Positions 18,178 through 28,009 of a DNA stretch of 64,000 nt are shown here, one piece after another (the stretch's first letter is position 1; every line of letters starts with the position of its first letter). This DNA comes from Gallionella capsiferriformans ES-2. GTDB lineage: Bacteria > Pseudomonadota > Gammaproteobacteria > Burkholderiales > Gallionellaceae. The stretch spans positions 2,604,001 to 2,668,000 of the forward strand of contig NC_014394.1 of NCBI RefSeq assembly GCF_000145255.1, read 5' to 3'. The translations under genes were made by a program, and so were the position numbers. The notes beneath the pieces were generated by a model. That model did not search any database, was not told where the DNA came from, and worked only from the letters and a program-made list of their open reading frames with translations.

Positions 18178-20276
18178 AATGTACCCACCAATTTGAATCA
18201 ACAATCGCTCGCGCGCTTATACTTTTACAACCAACCCAGTCAACCGACCAAAATGAATTTACTCATGAGCGACTCGGCCTGACCAGCAGACGGCGACCCA
18301 CCCTGAAAAATCCGCTTAATTTTCGTCTTACGAAACCCTGATTAATCCGATCATCCGTGGTCTCTTTGTGATAAAAAAGACCGCGTTCAGGGTGCGCTTC
18401 TTTAGGCTTATTCTGATAACTGTTCTGCACGCCCGCTTTTAAGTCGCCCCACAAGTGCTGATAGCCTCTCATGCTGTGGTAGCAAATTTCCTTCAGCCCT
18501 GCCAGAGGGCGATCAACAACGCGATTATCATCCCAATCCAGCCACGCATCGGCACGCGCAAGCGTACACTGCACCAGATCCATTTGCTGCTGCAAACTCA
18601 ACTGATCAAACTCGATGCCCACAATCGTATCTCTGGCAAAAACAACCTTAGCCGGAAAAACGAATTCCCGCTCACCCATAAAGAGCGATACGCGCGCCAT
18701 GCTGTTCAAGGGCGCCATATTAGCCTCAGGCATCACCAGCCCCAGACCGCCTTCTGAATAATCATTCGCGCGACACACGAAACTTTGTCCGCTCGCCAGC
18801 TTCAACATCGCTTTTTGATTACAGTTCACGCGGTGACTGGAACGCACCTGCTTGGTTTCCGTCGCGACTGCAATGGTGGCCCCCAGAATCACGAGGTTAT
18901 AGACCGTCCAGAGCAGATTCAAGATGACAGTATCGACCTCAAAAGTATTCCACCAGAACAACCTGACCACGCCGATCAATAATCCTGCAACATTGAGGGC
19001 CAGCATGATCAGGTAAGGTTCACTGATCTTCCAGTCAAAGAATTCCTTTTCTACCAGACCACCCTTCGCTGTCACGTTGAATTTACCCAGTTTCGGATTC
19101 AACAAGGCTACCAGGGTAGGACGGAAAATGTACCAGGCCAGCGTCGCTTCATACAGCTCCGCCCAGAAGGAATGGCGATGTGCGCCCTGCATGCGGGAGT
19201 TGGTGATGTTAGCGTGAAACAGATGCGGCAGCGCGTAAACGGCGATCGCGACGGCGGATGCATTGATAATGTGCGCCTGAAAAAACAGATAAGACAAGGG
19301 CGCTAGCAAGAACACCATGCGTGGCAAGCCGTAGAAGAAGTGCAACATCGCATTGGAATAGCATAGCCGCTGCATAAAACTCAGCCCTTTGCCGAACAAG
19401 GGGTTGTCAACCCGGAAAATTTGCGCCATGCCGCGTGCCCAGCGGATACGCTGCCCGACGTGAATCGACAAACTTTCGGTCGCAAGTCCTGCCGCCTGTG
19501 GTATCGAAATATAAGCCGTCGTATAACCTAAACGGTGCATCTTCAATGCGGTATGCGCATCTTCTGTAACCGTCTCAATGGCTACACCGCCGACTTCCAG
19601 CAAAATCGTTCGCCGTGTCACGGCACAGGACCCGCAGAAAAAAGTCGCATTCCACAGATCATTACCATCCTGAATCAAACCATAGAACAACTCGCCTTCG
19701 TTGGGCACACGGCGGAACGTGCCCAAATTGCGCTCAAACGGATCCGGCGACAGAAAATGGTGAGGCGTTTGCAACATGCCGAGCTTCTTATCCCGCAGAA
19801 ACCAGCCTACCGTCATCTGCAAAAATGAACGCGCCGGAATGTGATCGCAGTCAAAAATCGCCACGAACTCACCGCTGGTAACTTTAAGCGCTTCGTTGAT
19901 ATTGCCGGCTTTGGCATGATTATTGTTAGGACGGGTCAGATGCGCAACGCCCACACTCTTAGCAAACTCGGCAAATTCCTCACGGCGGCCGTCATCGAGT
20001 ATATAGATATTGAGCTTTTCACGCGGCCAGTCCAGCGCCATTGCCGCGAGCACGGTAGGCCGAACCACTTTGAGCGACTCGTTGTAAGTCGGAATAAAAA
20101 TATCCACACTCGGCCACTGCGTCGTGTCTTCAGGCATGGGTTCGGGCAATCGCCTGAGCGGCCAAATAGTTTGCGCATAGCCCAACAACAGCACCAACCA
20201 CGCGTAGACTTCGGCGATCACCAGCGTAACGCTGAAAAAAGTGTCCACCCAACTGCCCATCGACAGTGTTTCAGTA

Positions 20277-20285
20277 TAGCGCCAG
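20277..20285. repeat. Target site duplication, left copy
   Basis: TAGCGCCAG directly before the left IS end. The identical copy at 21632-21640 follows the right end. Confidence 0.95.
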
Positions 20286-21631
20286 CACTACTGTCCGGTA
20301 GATTTTAAGTTCATTTCGCTGTAGCCCTTTATTGACGTGGCTTTCAGCACGTTTTTGCATTCCGACGATTTCAAATACTATCTGGAATCGCCTTTGGTTA
20401 AAAAACCGTATCGTTTGCCCTTTAATCGGCAGACGGAGCGGCAGCATGAATCGGGGCAAAACAGTTTTCGCACAATTGCTGGACTTCGTGCCGTTCAATC
20501 ATTTCGAATATCTGACCGAGCGCTTTGCCGCCAACCACGGGATCAAGCATTTCTCCGCATGGAGCCAATTCATCTGCATGGCCTATGCACAACTGACCCG
20601 GCGCGATGGCTTGCGTGATTTGGTTGCCTGTCTCAATTCTCAGAAGAGCAAGCTTTACCATATCGGTATCCGCAGCAAAGTATCCCGTTCCACACTGGCC
20701 GATGCCAACGAACGGCGCGACTGGCGGCTGTTCGAGGCACTCGGCCATCGTTTGATCTCCATAGCGCTCGAACTGTACCGGGACGAGGACATCGGCCTGG
20801 GACTCAAAGAACCGCTCTACGCCATGGACTCGACCACCATCGATCTGTGCCTGACGCTGTTCCCCTGGGCGGAATTTCGTTCAACCAAGGCCGCCGTCAA
20901 AGCGCACACCATCATTGATCTGCGCGGTTCAATCCCTGTGTTTCTGTCCATTACCACCGGCAAGGTTCACGATGTCAATCTGCTCGACGTGATCCCATTC
21001 CCCGCTGGCACCATCGTCGTCATTGATCGGGGCTACCTGCACTTCGCCAGATTGTATGCGCTACACCAGCGCCAAGTTACCTTTGTCATCCGCGCAAAGA
21101 ACAATCTCCGCTTTACCTGGATTGCGTCGCGCGAAGTGGACAAAGCCACTGGATTACGCTGCGATCAAACCATACTGCTGGCGACACCCAAATCAAAAAC
21201 CGCTTACCCGGAACGCCTGCGCCGGGTTTCTTTCCGCGACCCGGAAACCGGCAAGCATTTGGTGTTCCTGACCAATCGCTTCGATTTGCCCGCGCTGACC
21301 ATCGCCAATATCTACAAAAAATCGCTGGCAAATCGAACTGTTCTTCAAGTGGCTCAAGCAAAAACCTTGCCATCAAACATTTCTATGGCAATTCCCTCAA
21401 TGCCGTCAAAATCCCAAATCTGGATCGCAATATGCGTTTACCTGCTGGTCAGCATTGCCAAAAAACAGCTCAATCTTCCTGCCTCCCAGCAGATTTTACT
21501 GAATCTTTTTGAGGTCAATATGTTCGATAAAACCCCAATAAATCAAATGGTTGCAAATGCGATACAGAATCTTGACGAACCGGACATCAGTAAACAATTG
21601 AATCTATTCGATTTTTAACCGGACAGTAGTG
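20286..21631 (+). mobile_element. IS4-family insertion sequence in bcsA
   Basis: A 1346-bp element with 14-bp perfect terminal inverted repeats CACTACTGTCCGGT (20286-20299, and as complement at 21618-21631). It is flanked by a perfect 9-bp direct duplication TAGCGCCAG. It contains one transposase gene opposite in orientation to bcsA. Ends, duplication length and the YREK-type transposase agree with the IS4 family. The identical target duplication and terminal repeats suggest a fairly recent insertion. Confidence 0.95.
20446..21618 (+). CDS. IS4-family DDE transposase with scrambled catalytic-Glu segment
   Basis: A 390-residue frame from the ATG at 20446 (MNRGKTVFAQLL), after a GCGGCAG leader. 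DDE positions D1 (YAMDSTTIDL) and D2 (IVVIDRGYL) are present. The expected Y-(2)-R-(3)-E-(6)-K motif is not in the annotated frame. It appears perfectly (YKK-RWQIELFFKWLK) only in the +1 frame, because one extra base lies at 21316-21322, another in the A run 21360-21364 and a third in the C run 21413-21415. Together they add three bases and restore the frame, so the protein is full length but residues about 293-325 are wrong. The enzyme should be inactive unless these are sequencing errors. Confidence 0.9.
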   Translation: MNRGKTVFAQLLDFVPFNHFEYLTERFAANHGIKHFSAWSQFICMAYAQLTRRDGLRDLVACLNSQKSKLYHIGIRSKVSRSTLADANERRDWRLFEALGHRLISIALELYRDEDIGLGLKEPLYAMDSTTIDLCLTLFPWAEFRSTKAAVKAHTIIDLRGSIPVFLSITTGKVHDVNLLDVIPFPAGTIVVIDRGYLHFARLYALHQRQVTFVIRAKNNLRFTWIASREVDKATGLRCDQTILLATPKSKTAYPERLRRVSFRDPETGKHLVFLTNRFDLPALTIANIYKKSLANRTVLQVAQAKTLPSNISMAIPSMPSKSQIWIAICVYLLVSIAKKQLNLPASQQILLNLFEVNMFDKTPINQMVANAIQNLDEPDISKQLNLFDF

Positions 21632-21989
21632 TAGCGCCAGTATAAATAGCGGCTGGAGGCATTGACCGAAAACACGATCATAATCAGGGTGAACAAAGTG
21701 CCGGTGTAGTTGCGCAAATACAGCGCCAGCGCAAAAACCATGCCCGCATAAATCGCCTGCCCAAGCAAGCTGAGCGAGACACTCATGCTGACCAGGAAAA
21801 GGATAAACGCAAAAATCATCGCGGCCGCACGCCAGTAACTGTGCTCCCAGCCATACCACTCGCGAGCTGCAATCACCAACTCATTGAGTTTCTCAAACTT
21901 ATAGCGTTCCGGTGCTCTCGATTTACTGCGGCGGTCTACCCCCTTAAATTGAGGCTCAGTCACCGGCAGATAGGCGATTTTCGGCTTAC

Positions 21990-22760
21990 TCACCTGATAG
22001 CCTGGTCAACTTGATTTTGCAGCCAGCCAGTCAATTGCGCGATATCATCAACCGCCTGACAATGTGGCGCATATTCCGCTGCCGGCTGCTGATAAGCCAG
22101 CGCTTCGCTCAAGGATTCATCGCGATGAATCGGAAAGGGCGCCAGTCGACCACCCAATACCGTCTGCATGACGGTTTTAATATCGCGGTTAAGCGGATGA
22201 TCGGCATCAAACTGATTTAAGACGTAATACGAACCATAAAAATCAGTGCGATTGGCGCAATAGTAGTCGAGCAGGCCTTCAATTGCCGTCAGCGTTGCAT
22301 AGGAACCCGCATCCGGTATCATCACGACCAGTACTATATTAGCAATCGATAGCGCTTGCTGCACATACACCGAAGGCCCCGGCGGCGTATCTAAAATCGT
22401 ATAGGAATTTGGATCGCGCCCCAACTCCATCAGATTATCGCGCAACCATTCCGGCGTTTGCGACAGGTGTGCTTCGAAGGTAATGCGCTCGAATTCCGAC
22501 ACCTTGCCATAGGGCACAAAGCTGACCCCATAAGCGCTGTCATACTCGGTGTAATACCAGCTGCTTTGCTGCAATGTCTGATGAACCAGCCCATTAACGT
22601 CAGCCGGATCAGCCCCCAGATGCAGGCGCAACGCGTTTTGCGGATCAAGGTCGACCAACCTGACAGGGTGCCCGCCCGCAGCCAACTTGCACGCCAGATT
22701 GACGGCGACAGTTGTCTTACCGACACCACCTTTTGGTGAAATAACAGCAATTACGGTCAT
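21990..22760 (-). CDS. bcsQ: BcsQ/WssA-like MinD-family ATPase
   Basis: A 256-residue ParA/MinD-type ATPase with the deviant Walker A SPKGGVGKTTVAVNLA at residues 8-23 and DTPPGPSVYVQQAL as the switch/Walker B region. In cellulose operons BcsQ localises the synthase complex and is needed for secretion. Its stop overlaps the bcsA start by 4 bp, and its own start shares one base with the bcsP stop (TAATG). Length matches the family (about 250). Confidence 0.93.
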   Translation of the reverse strand: MTVIAVISPKGGVGKTTVAVNLACKLAAGGHPVRLVDLDPQNALRLHLGADPADVNGLVHQTLQQSSWYYTEYDSAYGVSFVPYGKVSEFERITFEAHLSQTPEWLRDNLMELGRDPNSYTILDTPPGPSVYVQQALSIANIVLVVMIPDAGSYATLTAIEGLLDYYCANRTDFYGSYYVLNQFDADHPLNRDIKTVMQTVLGGRLAPFPIHRDESLSEALAYQQPAAEYAPHCQAVDDIAQLTGWLQNQVDQAIR

Positions 22761-23317
22761 TATTTTTTCAAAAATCCAAACAAGCTGCGCAAACTTTTAT
22801 CTTGCGTATCCACCGCAACATTGTTTTGCGGATTAAGCAAACGTGAGAAAACCGAAGTAATTTTATCCTGATCCGAACGAACCGCCACAGCATCAGGCTT
22901 GCCAGACGCAGCAGGCGCGTTCATTGCAGCAAACAAGGAGCGCGTTGCAGGGGCCGGCGTGCTTAAATTTGAAAACAGCGAACGTGCGGGAGGCGGTACA
23001 TCCGCTTTGGCAAAAATACCCGACGATGGCGATCTTTCGTTTTGCGGCGCGCGATTCAGCACCGTCACCCCGGGCTGCAAAGCCGCGAACGAACCGGTAT
23101 TGGCTCCCGGCAAACCTGACGTGCGAGCAACCGGATTTTCAGATGACGCTTTGAGCTTAGGCGCACTGGCACGTTCTTTTTCAATCGCAGTCACGATAGG
23201 CCAGGCTTTTTGCGCCTGATCAACTATATATTCCTGCTGGATTTCCTGATAAGTTCCGGTATCCCCGCCAAACTTTCTGAAAAGATTGCGTATGTCCGCA
23301 TTGGCCGATTTTTTCAT
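22760..23317 (-). CDS. bcsP: BcsP-like cellulose biosynthesis protein
   Basis: A 185-residue protein. The N-terminal 45 residues (DIRNLFRKFGGDTGTYQEIQ, then KAWPIVTAIEKE) resemble the BcsR/BcsP motif in which a short helix and a WP pair are conserved. The remainder is Ala/Pro/Ser-rich and probably disordered, with recurring RSLF patches (ARSLFSNL, TRSLFAAM, LRSLFGFL). It lies between bcsD and bcsQ, the place of bcsP in betaproteobacterial operons. The precise role is not established; BcsR-type proteins work with BcsQ in complex assembly. Confidence 0.7.
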   Translation of the reverse strand: MKKSANADIRNLFRKFGGDTGTYQEIQQEYIVDQAQKAWPIVTAIEKERASAPKLKASSENPVARTSGLPGANTGSFAALQPGVTVLNRAPQNERSPSSGIFAKADVPPPARSLFSNLSTPAPATRSLFAAMNAPAASGKPDAVAVRSDQDKITSVFSRLLNPQNNVAVDTQDKSLRSLFGFLKK

Positions 23318-23356
23318 GGTTTAATTTCACCCCGTTTGATTCTCATCATGTCGCGA

Positions 23357-23818
23357 TTATCTTCCGAAACGAAAAACCAACAGAAAATCTTCCTGCTCTG
23401 CAGCCTGAACCTGAGAGATGCGCAATTCAGGCCCTGCACCTAGCGCCGCAAGCCAGTGACCATAAATTCCTTCCAGAATCGCCGGTGACCAAGCACGCGC
23501 ACTTTCCCCGAAAGCGGCCTGCAATGGTGAGAGGTGGTGTTCGATATACAAACCATCAGTCTTCTCAACCAGCACGACCCACCCCCAGTCCATATCGAAC
23601 CAGATGGTGTTAATCGACTCCTGCAAAGCCGCGATCGTATCCCCAACAGGAGCAGGAATATCCTGAGCCATCGAGACACCCAGTCGCGCCATCAAAACTC
23701 GCAGTTCAGCAACCGGAATTTGCTGACCAAACTCACTGGCAAATGCACTAAGGAATCCCTGCCACTGAACAGAGCAACGCTGCTTGACGAAATACTCCAG
23801 ATTCAATTCATTATTCAT
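23357..23818 (-). CDS. bcsD: Cellulose synthase subunit BcsD
   Basis: A 153-residue protein close to the 156 residues of Komagataeibacter BcsD. It has the family pattern of an N-terminal helical segment (WQGFLSAFASEFG), an aromatic strand INTIWFDMDWGWVVL and the C-terminal DFLLVFRFGR. BcsD forms periplasmic ring-like octamers that order glucan chains in crystalline cellulose producers. It is the first gene of the leftward operon, preceded by GAGGATAT before the ATG. Its presence marks a type I-like bcs operon. Confidence 0.85.
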   Translation of the reverse strand: MNNELNLEYFVKQRCSVQWQGFLSAFASEFGQQIPVAELRVLMARLGVSMAQDIPAPVGDTIAALQESINTIWFDMDWGWVVLVEKTDGLYIEHHLSPLQAAFGESARAWSPAILEGIYGHWLAALGAGPELRISQVQAAEQEDFLLVFRFGR

Positions 23819-23981
23819 CTATATCCTCCAAAAAACAGCGCCAATGGCAATAGTTTCGGATTCTAGCACCTCCCACAAATATTTTGTAAGCCATAATCCT
23901 ACAATTACCCAAGGAATTGGATGATTTTGTACAGTCGCCTTAAAATTTTCGATCATTATCTGCAAAAAACTTACCCGCGCT

Positions 23982-24009
23982 CTTGAAAATCTCAAAATCG
24001 CCCCAATCT
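23982..24009 (+). promoter_or_regulatory. Sigma-32 (RpoH) heat-shock promoter of grpE
   Basis: CTTGAAA at 23982-23988, a 12-bp spacer, then CCCCAATCT at 24001-24009. This matches the RpoH consensus CTTGAA-N(11-16)-CCCCAT-T closely. It lies 28 bp before the grpE start. Confidence 0.85.
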
Positions 24010-24037
24010 ACCGCAAGCAAAAATTTTGGAGAACGCC

Positions 24038-24574
24038 ATGGAACAAAACCAACCCACCACACCCGACACTGAAGCCAGCATAGAATCAAATCCCGCCTCT
24101 GAAGCGAATGAAGTGATGCCGAGCCCGGAAGAACTGCTGCAAGCTGCCGAACGCCGCGCTCAGGAACACTACGATGCATGGATGTACGCCAAGGCTGAGA
24201 GCGAAAATATCCGTCGCCGCGCATCAGAAGATGTCAGCAAAGCGCAAAAATTCGCTGTTGAACGTTTTTCAAATGAAGTGCTCGCCGTCAAAGACAGCCT
24301 AGAAGCAGGACTTGCCGTTGAAACCGCCACCGTCGAAAGTTTCAAGAGCGGCATGGAACTCACCCTCAAACAACTCAGCAGTGTGTTTGAAAAATTTAAC
24401 ATACTGGAAATCAATCCTGTTGGCGAAAAACTCGATCCGCACAAACATCAGGCAATCAGCATGGTACCGAGCGAGCTTCCTGCAAACACCGTTGTCAGCG
24501 TCATGCAAAAAGGCTACACATTAAATGACCGCGTACTGCGCCCGGCGCTGGTACTGGTATCGCAAGGGCAGTAG
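24038..24574 (+). CDS. grpE: Nucleotide exchange factor GrpE
   Basis: A 178-residue protein from the ATG at 24038, preferred over an in-frame TTG at 24026 because GGAG lies 7 bp upstream. It has an acidic disordered N-terminus and a long coiled coil (about 40-90, [20 protein letters not shown]). The beta-domain contains [19 protein letters not shown] and ends in [15 protein letters not shown]. GrpE releases ADP from DnaK. It has its own heat-shock promoter and is followed by dnaK, 144 bp away with another. Confidence 0.97.
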   Translation: MEQNQPTTPDTEASIESNPASEANEVMPSPEELLQAAERRAQEHYDAWMYAKAESENIRRRASEDVSKAQKFAVERFSNEVLAVKDSLEAGLAVETATVESFKSGMELTLKQLSSVFEKFNILEINPVGEKLDPHKHQAISMVPSELPANTVVSVMQKGYTLNDRVLRPALVLVSQGQ

Positions 24575-24582
24575 TCTCTAGA

Positions 24583-24647
24583 CGTAAGTCGTTAGTAAAA
24601 CCCCGCGCAGCGGACAACTCCAACTAATGACTAGCTACTTACGACTG
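24583..24647. repeat. Heptamer-like inverted repeat patch between grpE and dnaK
   Basis: CGTAAGT-CGTTAGT near 24584-24597 is answered by ACTAATGACTAGCTACTTACG near 24622-24643 on the other arm. The units are 7 bp long and related. It may fold in the transcript between the genes; it is not a classical terminator because no T run follows. Confidence 0.5.
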
Positions 24648-24650
24648 CCT

Positions 24651-24678
24651 CTTGAAATATGAAATACCCGCCCCATCT
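24651..24678 (+). promoter_or_regulatory. Sigma-32 (RpoH) heat-shock promoter of dnaK
   Basis: CTTGAAA (24651-24657), a 13-bp spacer and CCCCATCT (24671-24678): an essentially perfect RpoH promoter, 40 bp upstream of the dnaK ATG. Confidence 0.9.
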
Positions 24679-24718
24679 AGGGCGACATCGTAATCAACAC
24701 ACTTAAAAGGAAAGCATA

Positions 24719-26641
24719 ATGGGAAAAATCATCGGTATTGATCTGGGCACAACGAATTCTTGCGTCGCAGTAATGGAAAACGGCAAGACCAAGGTAATCG
24801 AAAACGCAGAAGGTACGCGCACCACCCCTTCCATCATCGCTTACATGGAAGATGGCGAAGTGCTGGTCGGCGCAGCCGCCAAACGCCAGGCTGTCACTAA
24901 CCCTAAGAACACCCTGTACGGCGTAAAGCGCCTGATCGGTCGCCGCTTCGACGAGAAGATGGTACAAAAAGACATCGACATGGTGCCTTTCTCTATCGTC
25001 AAGGCCAAGAATGGCGATGCATGGATCAAGGTTCGCGACAAGGAATTCTCAGCGCCTGAAATCTCCGCGCAAATCCTGATGAAGATGAAGAAGACTGCCG
25101 AAGACTACTTGGGCGAGTCCGTCACCGAAGCTGTTATCACCGTTCCTGCCTATTTTAACGATGCACAGCGCCAAGCGACTAAGGATGCGGGCCGTATCGC
25201 AGGTCTGGATGTTAAGCGCATCATCAATGAACCTACCGCTGCCGCTTTGGCTTTCGGTATGGACAAGCAAGAAGGCGATCGCAAAATTGCCGTGTATGAC
25301 TTGGGTGGCGGTACATTCGATATTTCCATCATCGATATCGCAGAAATCGATGGCGAACACCAGTTTGAAGTGATGTCCACCAACGGCGATACCTTCTTGG
25401 GCGGCGAAGACTTCGACATGCGCGTGATCGAATTTTTGGTTGAAGAATTCAAGAAAGAATCCGGCATCGACCTGAAGAAGGACATGCTTGCACTGCAACG
25501 CCTGAAAGACGCGGCTGAAAAGGCCAAGATCGAACTGTCCTCCGCTCAGCAGACTGAAGTCAATCTGCCGTACATCACAGCAGACGCAACCGGCCCTAAG
25601 CATCTGGCTGTCAAGATCACCCGTGCTAAGCTGGAGAGCATCGTTGAAGATCTGGTGGCACGCACCATCGAGCCTTGCAAGATCGCCATGAAGGATGCAG
25701 GCATCTCCATTTCCGACATCGCTGACGTGATTCTGGTGGGTGGTCAAACCCGTATGCCTATGGTTCAAAAGAAAGTCGAAGAATTCTTCGGCCGTGAACC
25801 ACGTAAAGACGTAAACCCGGATGAAGCTGTTGCTGTTGGCGCTTGTATCCAAGGTGGCGTGTTGCAAGGTGAAGTTAAAGACGTATTGCTGCTGGACGTA
25901 ACCCCACTGTCTCTCGGTATCGAAACCATGGGCGGCGTGATGACCAAGCTGATCAAGAAGAACACCACGATTCCTACCAAGGCGTCCCAAGTATTCTCAA
26001 CAGCCGACGACAACCAGTCTGCCGTGACTATCCATGTGCTGCAGGGCGAGCGTGAAATCTCTTCCGGCAACAAGAGTCTGGGTCAGTTTAATTTGTCAGA
26101 TATTCCACCCGCACCACGCGGCATGCCGCAGATCGAAGTGACCTTCAACATCGACGCGAACGGTATTCTTCATGTAAGCGCAAAAGACAAGGCAACCAAC
26201 AAGGAAGCCAATATCACCATCAAGGCGAGCTCAGGTCTGTCAGAAGCTGAAATCGAGAGCATGGTTCGCGATGCAGAAGCCCATGCCGATGACGACAAGA
26301 AGGCGCTGGAACTAGTGACTGCTCGCAATCAACTGGACGCCTTGATTCACTCAACCCATAAATCGCTGAAAGAATACGGCGAACAGCTGACAGCGGACGA
26401 AAAGAGCGCCATCGAAGCGGCTTTAAAAGAGGCAGAAGAAGTCGTGAAGAGCGACGACAAGGATGCCATCGAAGCCAAATCGGAAGCACTGGCCACCGCC
26501 GCACAAAAACTGGGCGAAAAGATGTATGCCGCAGAACAGGCTAAATCAGCTGAAGCGGGTGCAGGTGCAACACACGAAGCCCAAAAGGACGAAGGCGATG
26601 TTGTCGATGCTGAGTTCACCGAAGTGAAGGACAAAAAGTAA
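24719..26641 (+). CDS. dnaK: Hsp70 chaperone DnaK
   Basis: A 640-residue Hsp70. The N-terminal ATPase domain starts [18 protein letters not shown] and has the signatures [14 protein letters not shown] and [14 protein letters not shown]. The substrate-binding domain follows the [14 protein letters not shown] linker. The C-terminal lid ends in the acidic tail [13 protein letters not shown], the usual EEVD-like DnaK end. AAAGGAAAGC provides the ribosome site. It works with GrpE and DnaJ encoded on either side. Confidence 0.99.
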   Translation: MGKIIGIDLGTTNSCVAVMENGKTKVIENAEGTRTTPSIIAYMEDGEVLVGAAAKRQAVTNPKNTLYGVKRLIGRRFDEKMVQKDIDMVPFSIVKAKNGDAWIKVRDKEFSAPEISAQILMKMKKTAEDYLGESVTEAVITVPAYFNDAQRQATKDAGRIAGLDVKRIINEPTAAALAFGMDKQEGDRKIAVYDLGGGTFDISIIDIAEIDGEHQFEVMSTNGDTFLGGEDFDMRVIEFLVEEFKKESGIDLKKDMLALQRLKDAAEKAKIELSSAQQTEVNLPYITADATGPKHLAVKITRAKLESIVEDLVARTIEPCKIAMKDAGISISDIADVILVGGQTRMPMVQKKVEEFFGREPRKDVNPDEAVAVGACIQGGVLQGEVKDVLLLDVTPLSLGIETMGGVMTKLIKKNTTIPTKASQVFSTADDNQSAVTIHVLQGEREISSGNKSLGQFNLSDIPPAPRGMPQIEVTFNIDANGILHVSAKDKATNKEANITIKASSGLSEAEIESMVRDAEAHADDDKKALELVTARNQLDALIHSTHKSLKEYGEQLTADEKSAIEAALKEAEEVVKSDDKDAIEAKSEALATAAQKLGEKMYAAEQAKSAEAGAGATHEAQKDEGDVVDAEFTEVKDKK

Positions 26642-26792
26642 GGAGCGAGGATTGAGGGGTGATGATTGAGTAACATCAGCCTCAACCCTTGGATTCTTTA
26701 CACTTGTACATAATGTGAATCAGTAAGGAGCAAAGAGAGAGGAGCATGGAAAGAGGACGCTAAACAGCTACTCAATCCACGCTCCTCAATCC
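26641..26792. repeat. Degenerate GGATTGA-type heptamer repeats between dnaK and dnaJ
   Basis: GAGGATTGAGG and GATGATTGAG (about 26647-26670) are mirrored by CTCAATCCACGCTCCTCAATCC (26771-26792). The same 7-bp theme recurs at 33.7, 34.5, 36.5 and 37.4 kb. No protein is encoded. No RpoH promoter was seen here, so dnaJ may be read through from dnaK. Confidence 0.6.
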
Positions 26793-26801
26793 TTTTAAGC
26801 C

Positions 26802-27941
26802 ATGAGCAAAAAAGACTATTACGAAGTCCTCGGCGTCAATCGCGACGCATCGGACGAAGAAATCAAAAAGGCTTATCGCAAACTGGCGATGAAGCATCAC
26901 CCTGACCGCAATCCGGACAACCCTAAGGCAGAAGAGCACTTCAAAGAAGCCAAAGAGGCGTACGAGACGTTGTCGGACGGACAAAAACGTGCGGCCTACG
27001 ACCAGTACGGTCACGCCGCATTTGAAGCCGGCGGCATGGGCGGCGGCAGCCCGTTTGGCGCAGGCGGCGCAGGCGCGCAAGGATTTGATTTTTCAGATAT
27101 TTTCGGCGACATCTTCGGCGGCGGCCGCGGAGGGGCCGGCGGGCGCAGCAATGTGCAACGCGGTGCCGACCTGCGCTATAACTTAGAAATCACACTGGAA
27201 CAGGCAGCGCGCGGCACCGAAACGCAAATCCGCGTGCCCACCATGGAAGAGTGCGATACCTGTCACGGTTCGGGTGCAAAACCCGGCACGAGTCCTACCA
27301 CCTGCACCACCTGTGGCGGGCATGGTCAGGTGCGTATGCAGCAAGGTTTCTTCTCGATCCAGCAACCCTGCCCGCGCTGTCACGGCAACGGCAAGATGAT
27401 TTCACAGCCTTGCAAACCTTGCAACGGCAGCGGCCGTATCAAGCAGCATAAAACCCTGTCGGTGAAAATTCCTCCGGGCGTAGATAACGACGATCGCATC
27501 CGCTTATCAGGCGAAGGCGAGCATGGCGTCAATGGCGGCCCATCCGGCGATCTGTATGTCGTGATCCACGTAAAAGCCCATGCAGTATTCCAGCGCGATC
27601 ACAACGATTTACATTGCGAAATGCCGATCAGCTTCAGCACCGCTGCGCTGGGTGGCGAAATCGAAATCCCGACACTGGATGGCAAAGCGCACATCAAGAT
27701 CCCGGCAGAAACGCAAAGCGGCAAGATTTTCCGTCTGCGCGGCAAGGGAATCAAGGGCGTGCGTAGTGCTACCCATGGCGATTTGCATTGCCATGTCATC
27801 GTCGAGACGCCGGTCAACCTGACCGACCGTCAACGCGAATTACTGCGTGAATTTGAAAGCATCAACGATCTCAATAGCGCGCACCACAATCCAAGAGCTA
27901 AATCCTGGATGAACAAAGTAAAGGATTTCTTCGCGTCCTAA
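26802..27941 (+). CDS. dnaJ: Co-chaperone DnaJ (Hsp40)
   Basis: A 379-residue type I Hsp40. It has a J-domain with [11 protein letters not shown] (residues about 29-39) and a Gly/Phe-rich linker (about 75-115). Four zinc-binding C-x-x-C-x-G-x-G motifs follow ([32 protein letters not shown]), then two C-terminal beta domains. It stimulates DnaK ATPase and delivers clients. A strong terminator follows. Confidence 0.98.
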   Translation: MSKKDYYEVLGVNRDASDEEIKKAYRKLAMKHHPDRNPDNPKAEEHFKEAKEAYETLSDGQKRAAYDQYGHAAFEAGGMGGGSPFGAGGAGAQGFDFSDIFGDIFGGGRGGAGGRSNVQRGADLRYNLEITLEQAARGTETQIRVPTMEECDTCHGSGAKPGTSPTTCTTCGGHGQVRMQQGFFSIQQPCPRCHGNGKMISQPCKPCNGSGRIKQHKTLSVKIPPGVDNDDRIRLSGEGEHGVNGGPSGDLYVVIHVKAHAVFQRDHNDLHCEMPISFSTAALGGEIEIPTLDGKAHIKIPAETQSGKIFRLRGKGIKGVRSATHGDLHCHVIVETPVNLTDRQRELLREFESINDLNSAHHNPRAKSWMNKVKDFFAS

Positions 27942-27959
27942 ACAGCATCCTTGCATGTC

Positions 27960-27996
27960 AAAAGCCCCCGAAGTGGATAACTTTGGGGGCTTTTCA
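27960..27996. terminator. Bidirectional terminator between dnaJ and kup
   Basis: The stem AAAAGCCCCCGAAG pairs with CTTTGGGGGCTTTT around a short loop. A's before and T's after the stem allow it to end both dnaJ (plus) and kup (minus). Confidence 0.9.
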
Positions 27997-28009
27997 TTTC
28001 AACTACCCC

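Larger units (their letters stand above)
18263..21993 (-). pseudogene. bcsA: Cellulose synthase catalytic subunit BcsA, interrupted by an IS element
   Basis: Two in-frame pieces flank the IS: 21632-21993 encodes the N-terminus with membrane helices ending SSRYLYWRYT, and 18263-20285 continues ETLSMGSWVDTFFS. Removing the IS and one 9-bp duplication restores an uninterrupted BcsA of about 790 residues. The distal part has the GT2 motifs IFIPTYNES, DDG, DCDHIP, TEDAH and QRIRWARGM. A PilZ domain with RSSHR and NDYSEGGLG would bind c-di-GMP to activate synthesis. A 665-residue open frame persists from an ATG at 20258-20260, but it lacks the first membrane segments and would need its own promoter. 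Full cellulose synthesis is probably lost. Confidence 0.92.

Noticed and set aside
25049-25990. 313-codon open frame antisense to dnaK
   Set aside because: Long antisense frames in dnaK are a known codon-usage artefact; the sense frame is an unmistakable DnaK and the antisense protein has no motif or ribosome site.
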